From positions 1-64,000 of the forward strand of contig JABTUJ010000038.1 of assembly GCA_015075445.1 (NCBI GenBank): DNA of 64,000 nucleotides, written 5' to 3'. The notes below the pieces were generated by a model, which was not told where the DNA came from, did no database searches, and saw only the letters and a program-made list of their open reading frames with translations. Below, piece after piece: positions 46,063 to 54,979 of the stretch; the first letter of the stretch is position 1, and every line of letters begins with the position of its first letter. The position numbers were made by a program, and so were the translations under genes. The DNA is from Verrucomicrobiales bacterium (GTDB lineage: Bacteria > Verrucomicrobiota > Verrucomicrobiia > Limisphaerales > J093).

Positions 46063-47841
46063 ATGGTCGCCGCCCTGGTTTACCTCCAGCTCTGTTCGTG
46101 GGCGAACCTGCTCCTCAGTCAGGTGCGGCGCCTCCGCCACCCGCAATACCTGCTCGGGTTGCTGGCCGGAGTGGCCTACCTCGGGCTCGTTTTCTGGCGC
46201 CCCTTCACCACCCGCCACCCGGTGCCGGCCGGCGGCATCAACCAGGCCAACCCAGCCAGCTTCCTCGAAAGCGGCCTCGAAAGCGGCTCCGTCGAGCACC
46301 TCGCCGCCGCCGGCCTGTTCCTGCTCGCGGCGTTCACCTGGCTGCTGCCCTCCAAACGGGCCGCCCTCGACTTCTCAGAGGCCGAGATCGCCTGGCTGTT
46401 CCCGGCACCGTTGCCCCGGCGACTGCTCGTTCACTACCGCCTCCTCAAAACCCAGTTGGGACTCGTGTTCAGCGCGTTGGTCATGGCCCTGGTCACTTCC
46501 GCCGCATCCCAAGGACGCTTCGTGTGGGCCATGCTCCCCGGTTGGTGGATCCTGATGAGCGCCCTCGAGATGCACCGCCTGGCCGCCGGCTTCACGCGGA
46601 CACGACTCCTCGATCGCGGCCTGCCCAACTGGGCGCGCCGCCTCCTCGTGCTCGGCGTGCTCGCCGCGATGGGGTCGCTGATCTGGCGCAACCTCGCTCC
46701 GCACCTGGTCGGACTCGGAGCGACCGAGTCGCCCAGCCTGCCACAATGGACCGCTGCCATCGAAGACGCGCTGGGCAGCGGCATCATCGGCGCGATCCTG
46801 CTCCCGCTCCGCACCCTCGCGCGACCGCTCGTGCTCCTCCCGTCCGGCGCCGGCTTGATCACGTTGCTCCCCGCCCTGGGCGTCCTCGCGCTCCTCTATC
46901 TCTGGGCCCTGAAGAGCGCCGTCGGGTTCGAGGACGAGTCCCTGGACCGCGCCGCGCGCCGCACCCGCCTGGTCCAGGCCGCGCGCACCGGCAACTGGCA
47001 CCTGGCGGCAGAGCAGCAAAGCGAAGGGCACGCGCCGTTCCCGTTACCCCCCCGGGGACTCCGCCTGCTGGCCTTGACCTGGAAGAACCTGATCTCCGCC
47101 CAGCTCCTCCTGACCTCCCCGTTCCTGATCGTGCTCGGAATCAGCCTCCTGGGCGGACTGCTCGCCTTCCGGTTCACGCTTCCCGAGGCGCCTTTCCTCA
47201 AGTTCTTCGCCGCGATCCTCGCTGGGATCCTCCCCATGGTGTTCATCCTGGGACCGGAATTGGCGCGCTTCGACCTGCGCCAGGACCTCTCGCAGGCGGA
47301 CATCCTCAAGACTCTTCCCCTGCCCGGATGGCAAATCGTCCTCGGCGAACTTCTGGCCCCCGCCCTCCTGCTCACTTTCCTCCAGTGGCTCATGATCGCG
47401 GCGGCAGTGATCGCCCTGCCCGCGATAGGCCACCGCGGCGAATGGTCGCTCGGCAGCCGCGTGAGCATCGCCACCGCGGCCCTGCTGCTCGCGCCCGCCC
47501 TCAACCTGACCCTCCTCCTCCTGCACAACGGCACCGCCCTGCTCTTCCCCGCATGGGTCCGCCCCATGGGGACCGCCGCAACCGCCAGGACCGCGGCTGG
47601 CATCGACGCCATGGGGCAACGGCTGCTTCTGATGCTGGTGCACATGGCGGGCTTGCTCGTCGCGCTCCTGGTGCCGTGCGCCCTCGGCGGCGCCGTGTTC
47701 TTGCTCACCCGCCTGGTGTTCGCGTGGACCCTCGCCCTCCCGCTGGCCGCCCTCGTCGCCGCGCTCGCCCTGGGAGGTCAGGGCGCGCTCGGGCTAAAGC
47801 TGCTCGGCGACCGGTTTGAGCGGATGGACATCACCGACTGA
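46063..47841 (+). CDS. ABC exporter permease
   Basis: A 592-residue integral membrane protein with about twelve hydrophobic segments, arranged as two halves (for example LLGLLAGVAYLGLVF, HLAAAGLFLLAAFTWLL, LIVLGISLLGGLLAF, ALLLTFLQWLMIAAAVIAL, MAGLLVALLVPCALGGAVF). LPLPGWQIVLGELLAP resembles the motif of ABC-2-type permeases that move the membrane domain between states. It directly follows the ATP-binding gene by ten bases. Its 3' end overlaps the convergent cstA gene by 48 bases. The substrate is unknown. Confidence 0.85.
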   Translation: MVAALVYLQLCSWANLLLSQVRRLRHPQYLLGLLAGVAYLGLVFWRPFTTRHPVPAGGINQANPASFLESGLESGSVEHLAAAGLFLLAAFTWLLPSKRAALDFSEAEIAWLFPAPLPRRLLVHYRLLKTQLGLVFSALVMALVTSAASQGRFVWAMLPGWWILMSALEMHRLAAGFTRTRLLDRGLPNWARRLLVLGVLAAMGSLIWRNLAPHLVGLGATESPSLPQWTAAIEDALGSGIIGAILLPLRTLARPLVLLPSGAGLITLLPALGVLALLYLWALKSAVGFEDESLDRAARRTRLVQAARTGNWHLAAEQQSEGHAPFPLPPRGLRLLALTWKNLISAQLLLTSPFLIVLGISLLGGLLAFRFTLPEAPFLKFFAAILAGILPMVFILGPELARFDLRQDLSQADILKTLPLPGWQIVLGELLAPALLLTFLQWLMIAAAVIALPAIGHRGEWSLGSRVSIATAALLLAPALNLTLLLLHNGTALLFPAWVRPMGTAATARTAAGIDAMGQRLLLMLVHMAGLLVALLVPCALGGAVFLLTRLVFAWTLALPLAALVAALALGGQGALGLKLLGDRFERMDITD

Positions 47842-49569
47842 GCCCCGGCGCCGGGCCAGGAACGTCCGAAGAAACAGCATGAGGACACCGACCGAGAGGA
47901 TGATCAGCAGGATGTCCGTCACCAGCAGCGGGTAGTTCCGCTGCGCGATGTAGGTCTTCAACAGCACGAGCAGCGAGGCGGTCGTCGTGAGGACCATGAA
48001 GCCCCCGGGAATCAGCACGAACAGCGTCGGCTTCCCGCGACACAGCAGCCACGCCGCGATCGTGAGCAGGCCGAGCGCCGCCAGGAGTTGATTGGCCGTG
48101 GCGAAGATCGGCCACAGCCGGTTGAAGGCGTTGGAGTAGGCCAGCACCCACATGAGCGCCACCGCCAGCGCGGCATTGAACCAGTGGTGCTTGAGGAGCG
48201 CCGGCGGCTGCCGGAACAGCACGGACCAGAGCTCCTCCAGCAGATAGCGGTTCAGCCGGATCGCCGCGTCAAGCGTCGTCACCACAAACCCCTCCACCAG
48301 CAGAATCCCAAAGACCGTGCCCAGCGCCACCGGAATCCCCAAGCCCTGGTGAAACAGATGGCCGGCCGCGAGCGAAAAACCGAGGATGGGATTCGACTTC
48401 ACCGCCGGGTCGGTCGGCCAGACGATCGCCTTGTAGTCCTCGAAGTTCAGCGCCGCGCCAATCGCCACCAACACCAGCATCGCCAGGAGCGACTCGAGCA
48501 GCATCGCGTTGTAGCCCACCTTGCGGGCGTCGGTCTCCAGCGGGAGCTGCTTGCCCGTCGTCCCGCCCGCCACAAGGGAGTGGAAGCCTGAAATCGCGCC
48601 GCAAGCAATGGTGATGAACATCATCGGCCAGATGAACCCAAGGTTCCGGGTCCCCTCCGCCACGTTGAACTCCGGCGCCGTCAGCCTCAGCCCGCCCGCC
48701 CCCGTCACCAGCACGGATAATGCCATCAACGCCATGCCGCCGTACAGGATCTGGACGTTGATGAAATCCCGCGGCTGCAGGATGAACCAGACCGGCGTCC
48801 CGGCGGCAAACAGCACATAGACCGACACGATGATCATCCACGTCTCGGGCGCCAGCGTCACCGGCCACCAGATGCCCACGATCACCGAGACCACACAGAT
48901 CGCCGTCGCCAGCCCATACGCCGCGATCGCCGGGATCCCGCGCTTGTACATCAGCCAGCCCAGAAAGGGTGACGCCAGGGTGATGATGATGACCGAGGTC
49001 GACGCGATCCCCCCGATCTGCCCCATCGCCACCCCGTCCTTCATCACCGTCTTCAGGAACGTCTCGCCCTCGACCACCCCGATCTTCGCCAGCGGCCACA
49101 TCGAGGTCAGGGAAATGGCCGTGGCGCTCAGGAACGCGGCGCTCACCAGAATCAGCATCAGAATCGTGAAGCCCAGGAACAGGTTGAAACCCCAGGTGCC
49201 CAGCGTCCTCCGCGCCACCTCCGCCATCGACCGCCCGCCTTCGCGCATGCAGATGAACAGGGCCGTGAAATCATGCACCGCCCCGATGAAGATCCCGCCA
49301 ATGAGGATCCACAGCCACGCCGGTACGTAGCCGTAGAGCACCGCCAGCGTCGGACCCAGGATCGGACCCGCCCCCGCGATCGCCGAGAAGTGATGCGCAA
49401 AAACCACATACCGCTTCGTCGGCACAAAGTCCCGCCCGTCATTGAACCGGACCGCGGGGGTGGGATGGGCACCGTCTTCGCCCAGAATCCGGGCGATCCG
49501 GCGGGAGTAGAAGCGACTCGCGAGCCAGAACAGGACGCCCGCCACGACGAGAAGGACCAGGACGTTCAT
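47794..49569 (-). CDS. cstA: Carbon starvation protein A (pyruvate/peptide transporter family)
   Basis: A 591-residue multi-spanning membrane protein of the CstA family, secondary transporters for pyruvate or peptides. Signature stretches are FVPTKRYVVFAHHFSAIAGA, GPILGPTLAVLYGYVPAWLW, GGIFIGAVHDFTALF, FHSLVAGGTTGKQL and LPIFATANQLLAAL-like (WPIFATANQLLAALGL). About 15 transmembrane segments are visible. It is of the shorter type relative to E. coli CstA (about 700). The N-terminus MNVLVLLVVAGVLFWLASRF at 49569 is unambiguous. No regulatory site was recognised. Confidence 0.93.
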   Translation of the reverse strand: MNVLVLLVVAGVLFWLASRFYSRRIARILGEDGAHPTPAVRFNDGRDFVPTKRYVVFAHHFSAIAGAGPILGPTLAVLYGYVPAWLWILIGGIFIGAVHDFTALFICMREGGRSMAEVARRTLGTWGFNLFLGFTILMLILVSAAFLSATAISLTSMWPLAKIGVVEGETFLKTVMKDGVAMGQIGGIASTSVIIITLASPFLGWLMYKRGIPAIAAYGLATAICVVSVIVGIWWPVTLAPETWMIIVSVYVLFAAGTPVWFILQPRDFINVQILYGGMALMALSVLVTGAGGLRLTAPEFNVAEGTRNLGFIWPMMFITIACGAISGFHSLVAGGTTGKQLPLETDARKVGYNAMLLESLLAMLVLVAIGAALNFEDYKAIVWPTDPAVKSNPILGFSLAAGHLFHQGLGIPVALGTVFGILLVEGFVVTTLDAAIRLNRYLLEELWSVLFRQPPALLKHHWFNAALAVALMWVLAYSNAFNRLWPIFATANQLLAALGLLTIAAWLLCRGKPTLFVLIPGGFMVLTTTASLLVLLKTYIAQRNYPLLVTDILLIILSVGVLMLFLRTFLARRRGSVGDVHPLKPVAEQL

Positions 49570-49578
49570 GGCTGGCGC

Positions 49579-49713
49579 TCAGCCTAGCAGCTCCGCCACC
49601 CAACGCGCAATCGCTGCCTTCGAAGCCGGCGCCGTCAACTGCCCCAACGGCTGGCCCGCCTGGAACAGCAGCAGCGTCGGCACGGACATCACTCGCGAGC
49701 TGATGAGTTTCAT
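49579..49713 (-). pseudogene. C-terminal remnant of a thioredoxin
   Basis: Forty-four residues including SVPTLLLFQAGQPLGQL and ending AIARWVAELLG match the last third of thioredoxin, including the cis-proline after VxS(V)P. The N-terminal part with the WCGPC active site is absent; upstream sequence becomes the leader region of the prepilin gene at 49844. It lies ten bases from the cstA start. Either a truncated gene or a rearrangement scar. Confidence 0.65.
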
Positions 49714-49843
49714 GGCCCGTCGAGCATGGAGAGTCCGGTGGGTCGCCGCAAGCCCTCCGCCTCGGCGCACCGCACTGGACCGGGGGAGGCGTCCGTCGGG
49801 TCCCGACTTGAACCCGCAGCCCAACGGGACCAGACTGCAGGCG

Positions 49844-50674
49844 ATGAGCACGAAGACACCAACCGCCCCGTGTCGCCCGCCCCACGGTTTCACCCTGATC
49901 GAACTCCTCGTCGTCATCGCCATCATCGCCATCCTGGCCGGCATGCTGCTGCCGGCCCTGGGCCGCGCCAAGGCCAAGGCGCACGGCATCGGCTGCATGA
50001 ACAACCTCCGCCAGCTCCAGGTCGCCTGGTTCATGTACGCCCAGGACCACCAGGACCTGCTGCCAGGCGTCAGCGGTGGGTCCTTTGCCGGCCCGACCAC
50101 CTGGGTCTCCGGCTGGCTCGACTTCAGCAATGGCAACACCGACAACACCAACACGCTTTACCTCACGGACGCTCGCTTCTCGCAGATTGGCCCCTATGCC
50201 CAGAGCGCGAATGTCTATCGCTGTCCGGCCGACCGGAGCATGGCGACGTTCGGCACCAAATCCCTCCCCCGTGTCCGGTCCATGTCGATGAACTGCTGGA
50301 TGAACTACCTCTTCAACGTCGACATCGGCCAGGATACTTACGTGATCTACCGCAAGTACGGCGACATCGTCGATCCGGGTCCCTCGATGATCTGGGTCCT
50401 CATCGACGAGCGCGAGGACAGCATCAACGACGGCTTGTTCCAGACCAATTTGAAGAGCCGCGGGGCCGCTGCGCGGATCGTCGATTATCCCGCCAGCTAC
50501 CACGGCGGTGCGGCGGGCATCCTGTTCGCGGACGGCCATGCCGAGATCAAGAAGTGGCGGGACCCGCGCACGACCCCGCCCGTGAAGAAAGGCCAACCGA
50601 TCTCCCTCGACGTGCTCTCCGCCAACAACCCCGACGTTGCCTGGCTCCAGGAACGCTCGAGCCGCCGGAAATAG
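49844..50674 (+). CDS. Prepilin-type protein with H-X9-DG motif
   Basis: A 276-residue type II secretion/pseudopilin-like protein. From the ATG at 49844 the leader is MSTKTPTAPCRPPHG, cleaved before FTLIELLVVIAIIAILAG; the Glu at position 5 of the mature form is present. The C-terminus has YHGGAAGILFADGHAEIKKW, that is H-X9-DG followed by the HA.IK.W ending. This is a huge paralogous family in PVC bacteria, with an unproven role, perhaps pseudopilin-like envelope filaments. It is closely related to the next gene, which points the opposite way. CPADRS (Cys near the middle) is also conserved between the two. Confidence 0.9.
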   Translation: MSTKTPTAPCRPPHGFTLIELLVVIAIIAILAGMLLPALGRAKAKAHGIGCMNNLRQLQVAWFMYAQDHQDLLPGVSGGSFAGPTTWVSGWLDFSNGNTDNTNTLYLTDARFSQIGPYAQSANVYRCPADRSMATFGTKSLPRVRSMSMNCWMNYLFNVDIGQDTYVIYRKYGDIVDPGPSMIWVLIDEREDSINDGLFQTNLKSRGAAARIVDYPASYHGGAAGILFADGHAEIKKWRDPRTTPPVKKGQPISLDVLSANNPDVAWLQERSSRRK

Positions 50675-50691
50675 ACACCTCCCCTGCCCGG

Positions 50692-50720
50692 TGGGGTCGC
50701 ATCTTAACATTTAACAATTG
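50692..50720 (+). repeat. Family E repeat, solitary arm
   Basis: ggggtcgcatcttaacattt+aacaatt lies 18 bases after the prepilin stop. It equals one arm of the 118-bp elements at 51783 and 54394, but no inverted partner is found within the next 120 bases. Confidence 0.85.
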
Positions 50721-50838
50721 AGGGACCACCACGGGATCCGGCCGACGGACCGAGGGCTCCCCCACCCGCCGAAAGCGCAGCGCCGCGTGGCTTCCCCCGC
50801 GACGACGGTTCCCCCGGCCGCACCTGGCCGAGACCCCT

Positions 50839-51645
50839 TCAATTTGCCTTGCGGGTCGAACGTTCCATCAGCCAGAACATGTCCTTGTTGTTGGCCGAGG
50901 CGACGTTCAGCGACAAGCCCTTGGTCAGCGGCGGCACGGTGCGGGGGTCCTGCCATTTCTTGATCTCGGCATGGCCGTCCGCGAACGACAGGCCGCCCGC
51001 GCGGCCATGGTAGCTGGCCGGGTAATCCACGATCTTCCACTGCAAAGGTAGGTCCGGATACCCCCACATCCCGACCACCATCTCGCCGTCGTTGATGCTG
51101 TCCTCGCGTTCGTCGAGGAACACCCACGTGAGCGTCGGCCCCGGATCGAGCAGATCGCTCATCTTCTTGTAGATCCGGAACCCGGCCGGGCCGAACCCCG
51201 CCACGTCCGTGCTGTCGAACCAGGCGTTCATGGCGATGCTGCGGACGCGCGGATACACGACCCCGTTGGCCTTGACCGTGCTCTTGTCGCCCGGGCATTT
51301 CCAGATCCCCGCCGCCTGGCCGCAGTAGGGCCAAAGGAGGCTCTTGGTGAGGTTCCGGTTGATGTCCCAGTTCTCGGGCTTCGACGTGAAGTCCAGGTCG
51401 CCATCGACCCATTCGTTCGGGCCATAGGACTGGGGCACCTTGTCCAGGTGATCATCCACGTACAGGCGCCAGGCCAGCATCATCTGCCGGCCGTTGCCCA
51501 GGCACGCGATGCCGTGAGCCTTGGCCTTGGCGCGACCCAGCGCCGGCAGCAGCATGCCGGCCAGGATGGCAATGATCGCGATGACCACGAGCAACTCGAT
51601 GAGGGTGAAGCCGGTCAACCGGGGAAGCGGCGGGTTGGTTTTCAT
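50839..51645 (-). CDS. Prepilin-type protein with H-X9-DG motif (paralogue)
   Basis: A 268-residue protein from the ATG at 51645: leader MKTNPPLPRLTG, cleaved before FTLIELLVVIAIIAILAG, then MLLPALGRAKAKAHGIACL identical in layout to the gene at 49844. It also shares WKCPGDKS, VRSIAMNAW, WVFLDEREDSINDG, IVDYPASYHGRAGGLSFADG (H-X9-DG) and HAEIKKWQDPRT with it. The two genes are convergent across about 165 bases that include one family E arm. They are probably a local inverted duplication that has diverged. The longer frame to 51723 has no signal-like start. Confidence 0.9.
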   Translation of the reverse strand: MKTNPPLPRLTGFTLIELLVVIAIIAILAGMLLPALGRAKAKAHGIACLGNGRQMMLAWRLYVDDHLDKVPQSYGPNEWVDGDLDFTSKPENWDINRNLTKSLLWPYCGQAAGIWKCPGDKSTVKANGVVYPRVRSIAMNAWFDSTDVAGFGPAGFRIYKKMSDLLDPGPTLTWVFLDEREDSINDGEMVVGMWGYPDLPLQWKIVDYPASYHGRAGGLSFADGHAEIKKWQDPRTVPPLTKGLSLNVASANNKDMFWLMERSTRKAN

Positions 51646-51782
51646 AGGCGATGGCCCACGGAACAACGCCGCCACGCTACGCGACCCGTCGCCCCCGCGC
51701 AAGCGCCGCAACCGGCGCCGCAACCCAGCGAACCAGCACCGGCGGCCCCCCAGCCGCCCGTTTCCCGCCCGTTTCTCCCCAC

Positions 51783-51900
51783 TTGGGGTCGCATCTTAAC
51801 ATTTAACATTCGGGCCTTCCGACCGGAAGGTCGCTGCCGCTCCGGACGCGCAACCGGGCTGTCCGGTGGCCAATTGTTAAATGTTAAGATGCGACCCCAA
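51783..51900. mobile_element. 118-bp inverted-repeat element (family E), copy 1
   Basis: Ends are ttggggtcgcatcttaac+atttaaca and the complement (tgttaaatgttaagatgcga+ccccaa), about 28 bases each, around a 60-base GC-rich centre. It matches the element at 54394-54511 in length and in centre sequence (gaaggtcg.. versus gaagatcg..). It sits between the paralogous prepilin gene and the GH39-like gene, 72 bases upstream of the latter. Confidence 0.88.
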
Positions 51901-51972
51901 ATAGGAAGTCGAGCGGGGCCGGCGGTTATGGGGCAGACACCGGCTCGCACGGCTGCTTGACTGGTGCGCGTT

Positions 51973-54378
51973 ATGAAACTCCCGTTCCGCTGCTGGGCCG
52001 GCCTGCTGCCCGGCCTGCTGGTGACCGCTTCGCCGGCCGACGCCGGCTCCCGTTCGTTGCCTCCCCTGGTCCTGCCGCAAGGCGTGGGGGTCAACATCCA
52101 CTTCACCCGCGGCCACGAGCGCGACCTGGACCTGATCGCCGCCGCCGGGTTCCGGTTCATCCGCATGGATTTTGTCTGGAGCAGCACCGAACGGGTTCGA
52201 GGCGAGTACGACTGGTCGGCCTACGACGAGTTGACCGACCAGCTCGATCGGCGCGGTCTCCGGGCGCTCTACATTCTGGATTACTCGAACCCGCTTTACG
52301 AAGACACCGTGGTCGCCCGCAACCCCATCAGCGGCCGCGAGGAACGGACCACGGCGTCTCCGCAGCAGCCGCAAAGCGTGGCCGCGTTCGCCCGCTGGGC
52401 CGCGGCGGCCGCGGCGCACTTCCAGGGTCGCGGCATTCTCTGGGAGATCTGGAACGAGCCGAACATCAGCTTCTGGAGGCCGCGTCCCGACGTCGAGCAG
52501 TACACGACGCTGGCGCTGGCCACATGCCGGGCGGTGCGGGCAGCCGATCCCGAGGCGATGCTGCTGGCACCCGCCAGTTCGGGATTTCCCTGGGAGTTTC
52601 TCGAGGCGTTCTTCCGCTCCGGGGTGCTCGCGTATCTCGATGCCGTGAGCGTGCACCCCTACCGCAGCTACAGTCAGGCACCCGAGACGGTGGCCCGGGA
52701 TTACCGGCGACTACGGGCGCTGATCGAACGCCATGCCCCGCCCGAAAGGCGGTCCCGGCCGATCGTGAGCGGCGAATGGGGCTATGCAACCCATGCACGG
52801 GGTGGCGTATCGCTCGAGACCCAGGCCGCCTTCCTGGTCCGCCAGCAACTCGTCAACCTCCTCCACGGTGTGCCGCTCTCGATCTGGTACGACTGGAAGA
52901 ACGACGGCCCGGACGCGAACGATCCCGAGCACAACTTCGGGACGGTCACGGACGCGCTGGAGCCCAAGCCAAACTACCGGGCGGTGCAGACGTTGACGCG
53001 GGAGCTCCACGGCTATCGGATCGCGCGGCGGATCGAGACGGGGCAGGCGGAGGCCTACGTGCTGTTGTTGGTGAGCGACAAGGGCGCCCCGAAACTGGTG
53101 GGCTGGAGCGCCACCGAGAGCCGGCCCGTCGAGCTGCCTTTCCGCGGAGTCACCGCAGACACCGCAGAGTTGGTGGACGGCTGGGGCGAACGACAAGCTT
53201 TTGAAACGTCGTTGCGCAATGCCGGGGAGGCGCTGCGCTGGAATCTCGGACCGCTGCCTCAATACCTCACGCTGCGTTCGCCCCAACGGGAGCTGTCCGC
53301 CGCCGCGGCCTGGCAGGTGGGCCCGATGCCCGCCCTGATCGAGGCCGGAAGCAGCCAGGGCGTGGACGTGCCGGTGCTGGTGACGAACCCGTTTTCGCAA
53401 CCCCTGACGGTGAAGGCGAGCCTGCTGGGTTTGGATCCGACCCGCCGCCCCGTGGCTGAAGGCAGACTGGGCCCTGGGGAATCACAGTTGTTCCGGCTTG
53501 CCGTACGGACAAACCAGCGCTGGCCCGCTGAGATCGAAACCCAAATCCGGGTGGAATTGAGCCTCGAGGCGATCGGGAACCAGTCCGCCTGGCAGGGAAC
53601 CTGGCACGAGCCGTGGCCCTTCACGCTCGCGAATCCGCTCGACCTGGAGCTCGCTGCGGTCGCCGGAGGTTACCGGCTGCAACTGCGGAACTCTGCGCGG
53701 GACGTCGTGGAGGGGCGAGTTCGTCTGGCGCGTGTTGAACAGGACCTGCGCCTGACCGAAGCGCAGCCGGAAGTCACGCTCGAGGTCAAGAGCGAGCTTC
53801 GCAGCACCGGAGTCCAGATCTGGGATGTCCAGGGCCGGACCATCGTCGAGACGCCGTGCTGGAGTTTTGTCCCGTTCGACCCGGGGCCGCTCCGCGCCGT
53901 GCCCGACGGGGATGGCACCGTGGGGGCGCAAGTCCGGCTGACGATGGCCGACGCGCCGGGAGGTGGCACAGCGCCCTACCCCAAAGCGTGGCGACTGGAC
54001 TACGAGTTTGGTGCCGGGTGGCGCTTTGTGCGGGTTGCCCCCACGGCCCCGGCGAGTTCGATTCTCCTGGAGTTTCCGGAAGCGCTCGGGCTGTGGGTTC
54101 ACGGCGACCGGTCTGGCAACGCACTGCGACTGAGAGTAACGGACTCAGCGGGCCAGACCTTCCAACCCGACGGACCGCGCCTGGACTGGACTGGCTGGCG
54201 GTGGGTGGAGTTCGATCTGAAAAACCTCAGGTCCGCGGGACATTGGGGCGGAGCCAATGACGGGGTGGCGCGCGGCTGGCTGCATCTGGACACGCTGCTG
54301 CTGGTAGACAGCACGCGCGACCCGACGAAAGGCACCCTCTACTTTGCTGGCCCGGTGTTGGTGCGACCCGATCCCTGA
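51973..54378 (+). CDS. GH39/GH5-like secreted glycoside hydrolase
   Basis: An 801-residue exported enzyme. The ATG at 51973 gives MKLPFRCWAGLLPGLLVTAS as signal peptide; a GTG at 51964 is possible. The clan A TIM barrel shows FIRMDFVWSSTE, GRGILWEIWNEPNISFW with acid/base Glu near residue 161 in the NEP motif, VSVHPYRSY, and the nucleophile Glu in VSGEWGYATHARG near residue 267. Beta-sandwich domains follow to the C-terminus. The family GH39 (or a near relative) acts on xylosides or other glycosides; the substrate is unknown. It is bracketed by the two 118-bp family E elements, at 72 and 16 bases. Confidence 0.82.
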   Translation: MKLPFRCWAGLLPGLLVTASPADAGSRSLPPLVLPQGVGVNIHFTRGHERDLDLIAAAGFRFIRMDFVWSSTERVRGEYDWSAYDELTDQLDRRGLRALYILDYSNPLYEDTVVARNPISGREERTTASPQQPQSVAAFARWAAAAAAHFQGRGILWEIWNEPNISFWRPRPDVEQYTTLALATCRAVRAADPEAMLLAPASSGFPWEFLEAFFRSGVLAYLDAVSVHPYRSYSQAPETVARDYRRLRALIERHAPPERRSRPIVSGEWGYATHARGGVSLETQAAFLVRQQLVNLLHGVPLSIWYDWKNDGPDANDPEHNFGTVTDALEPKPNYRAVQTLTRELHGYRIARRIETGQAEAYVLLLVSDKGAPKLVGWSATESRPVELPFRGVTADTAELVDGWGERQAFETSLRNAGEALRWNLGPLPQYLTLRSPQRELSAAAAWQVGPMPALIEAGSSQGVDVPVLVTNPFSQPLTVKASLLGLDPTRRPVAEGRLGPGESQLFRLAVRTNQRWPAEIETQIRVELSLEAIGNQSAWQGTWHEPWPFTLANPLDLELAAVAGGYRLQLRNSARDVVEGRVRLARVEQDLRLTEAQPEVTLEVKSELRSTGVQIWDVQGRTIVETPCWSFVPFDPGPLRAVPDGDGTVGAQVRLTMADAPGGGTAPYPKAWRLDYEFGAGWRFVRVAPTAPASSILLEFPEALGLWVHGDRSGNALRLRVTDSAGQTFQPDGPRLDWTGWRWVEFDLKNLRSAGHWGGANDGVARGWLHLDTLLLVDSTRDPTKGTLYFAGPVLVRPDP

Positions 54379-54393
54379 CCCGCCCACGACCCA

Positions 54394-54511
54394 TTGGGGT
54401 CGCATCTTAACATTTAACAATCGGGGCAGCTCACGGGAAGATCGTCGTCGTCCCGGGCACGGCGGAAGGCGAAGATCTGGCCAATTGTTAAATGTTAAGA
54501 TGCGACCCCAA
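54394..54511. mobile_element. 118-bp inverted-repeat element (family E), copy 2
   Basis: Same terminal arms as the copy at 51783 (ttggggtcgcatcttaac... and complement), the same total length and a related centre. It begins 16 bases after the glycosidase stop, so the transcript could end in its long hairpin, and lies 80 bases from the tRNA gene. Confidence 0.9.
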
Positions 54512-54590
54512 GAATCATGCGGAAAACCGGGAACATGCGTTTGACCCTTGCAAACATTGGATTTTCCTTGTGTCCGTTGGGCGAACTTGG

Positions 54591-54667
54591 TGGCACCCCC
54601 GCCGCGATTCGAACGCGGGACCCTCTGCTTAGAAGGCAGATGCTCTATCCAACTGAGCTACGGGGGC
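54591..54667 (-). tRNA. tRNA-Arg (anticodon UCU)
   Basis: The minus strand folds as a full cloverleaf: acceptor GCCCCCG/CGGGGGT, D-arm GCTC AGTTGGATA GAGC, anticodon stem TCTGC/GCAGA around loop CTTCTAA (anticodon TCT), T-arm CCGCG TTCGAAT CGCGG. CCA is encoded at the 3' end. TCT reads AGA, arginine. Rare AGA codons are expected in this GC-rich genome. Confidence 0.96.
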
Positions 54668-54979
54668 AACCAGACGCAGGCACGTCACCCACAGACCCGG
54701 TAAGCGCCGCACCCCGATGTCGGGATCGCCTCCCGGCACGTGGCCCGACGCCGGTTCCGGACCCGCGAAGAGGCCCGGAACCCGCCAACCGCGCGCGCCG
54801 CAAGACGCGGCAGGCATTCCGTCCCCGGCCCGTCGGCCGGGCGGCCACCGCTCGAAGGCCCGATCCTGTGTGGGACGTGACATCCAAGTCGTACTATGGC
54901 CGCCGACGGGTGACCGGCAAGCGGATTCACTGGGCCGCTGCGCGCTGGCTTTTTCCGGGGCGTCTGGGAGGATACCGCC
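54668..54979. other. Intergenic region
   Basis: Upstream of the tRNA gene (minus) and of the ZIP gene (plus). gggagg at 54966-54971 is a good ribosome binding site 8 bases before the ZIP ATG. No gene or repeat is recognised; short open frames here have no protein features. Confidence 0.5.

Noticed and set aside
46054..46555. C-terminal extension of the ABC ATPase frame
   Set aside because: Pro/Ser/Arg-rich sequence lying over the permease gene in another frame; a frameshift explains it better.
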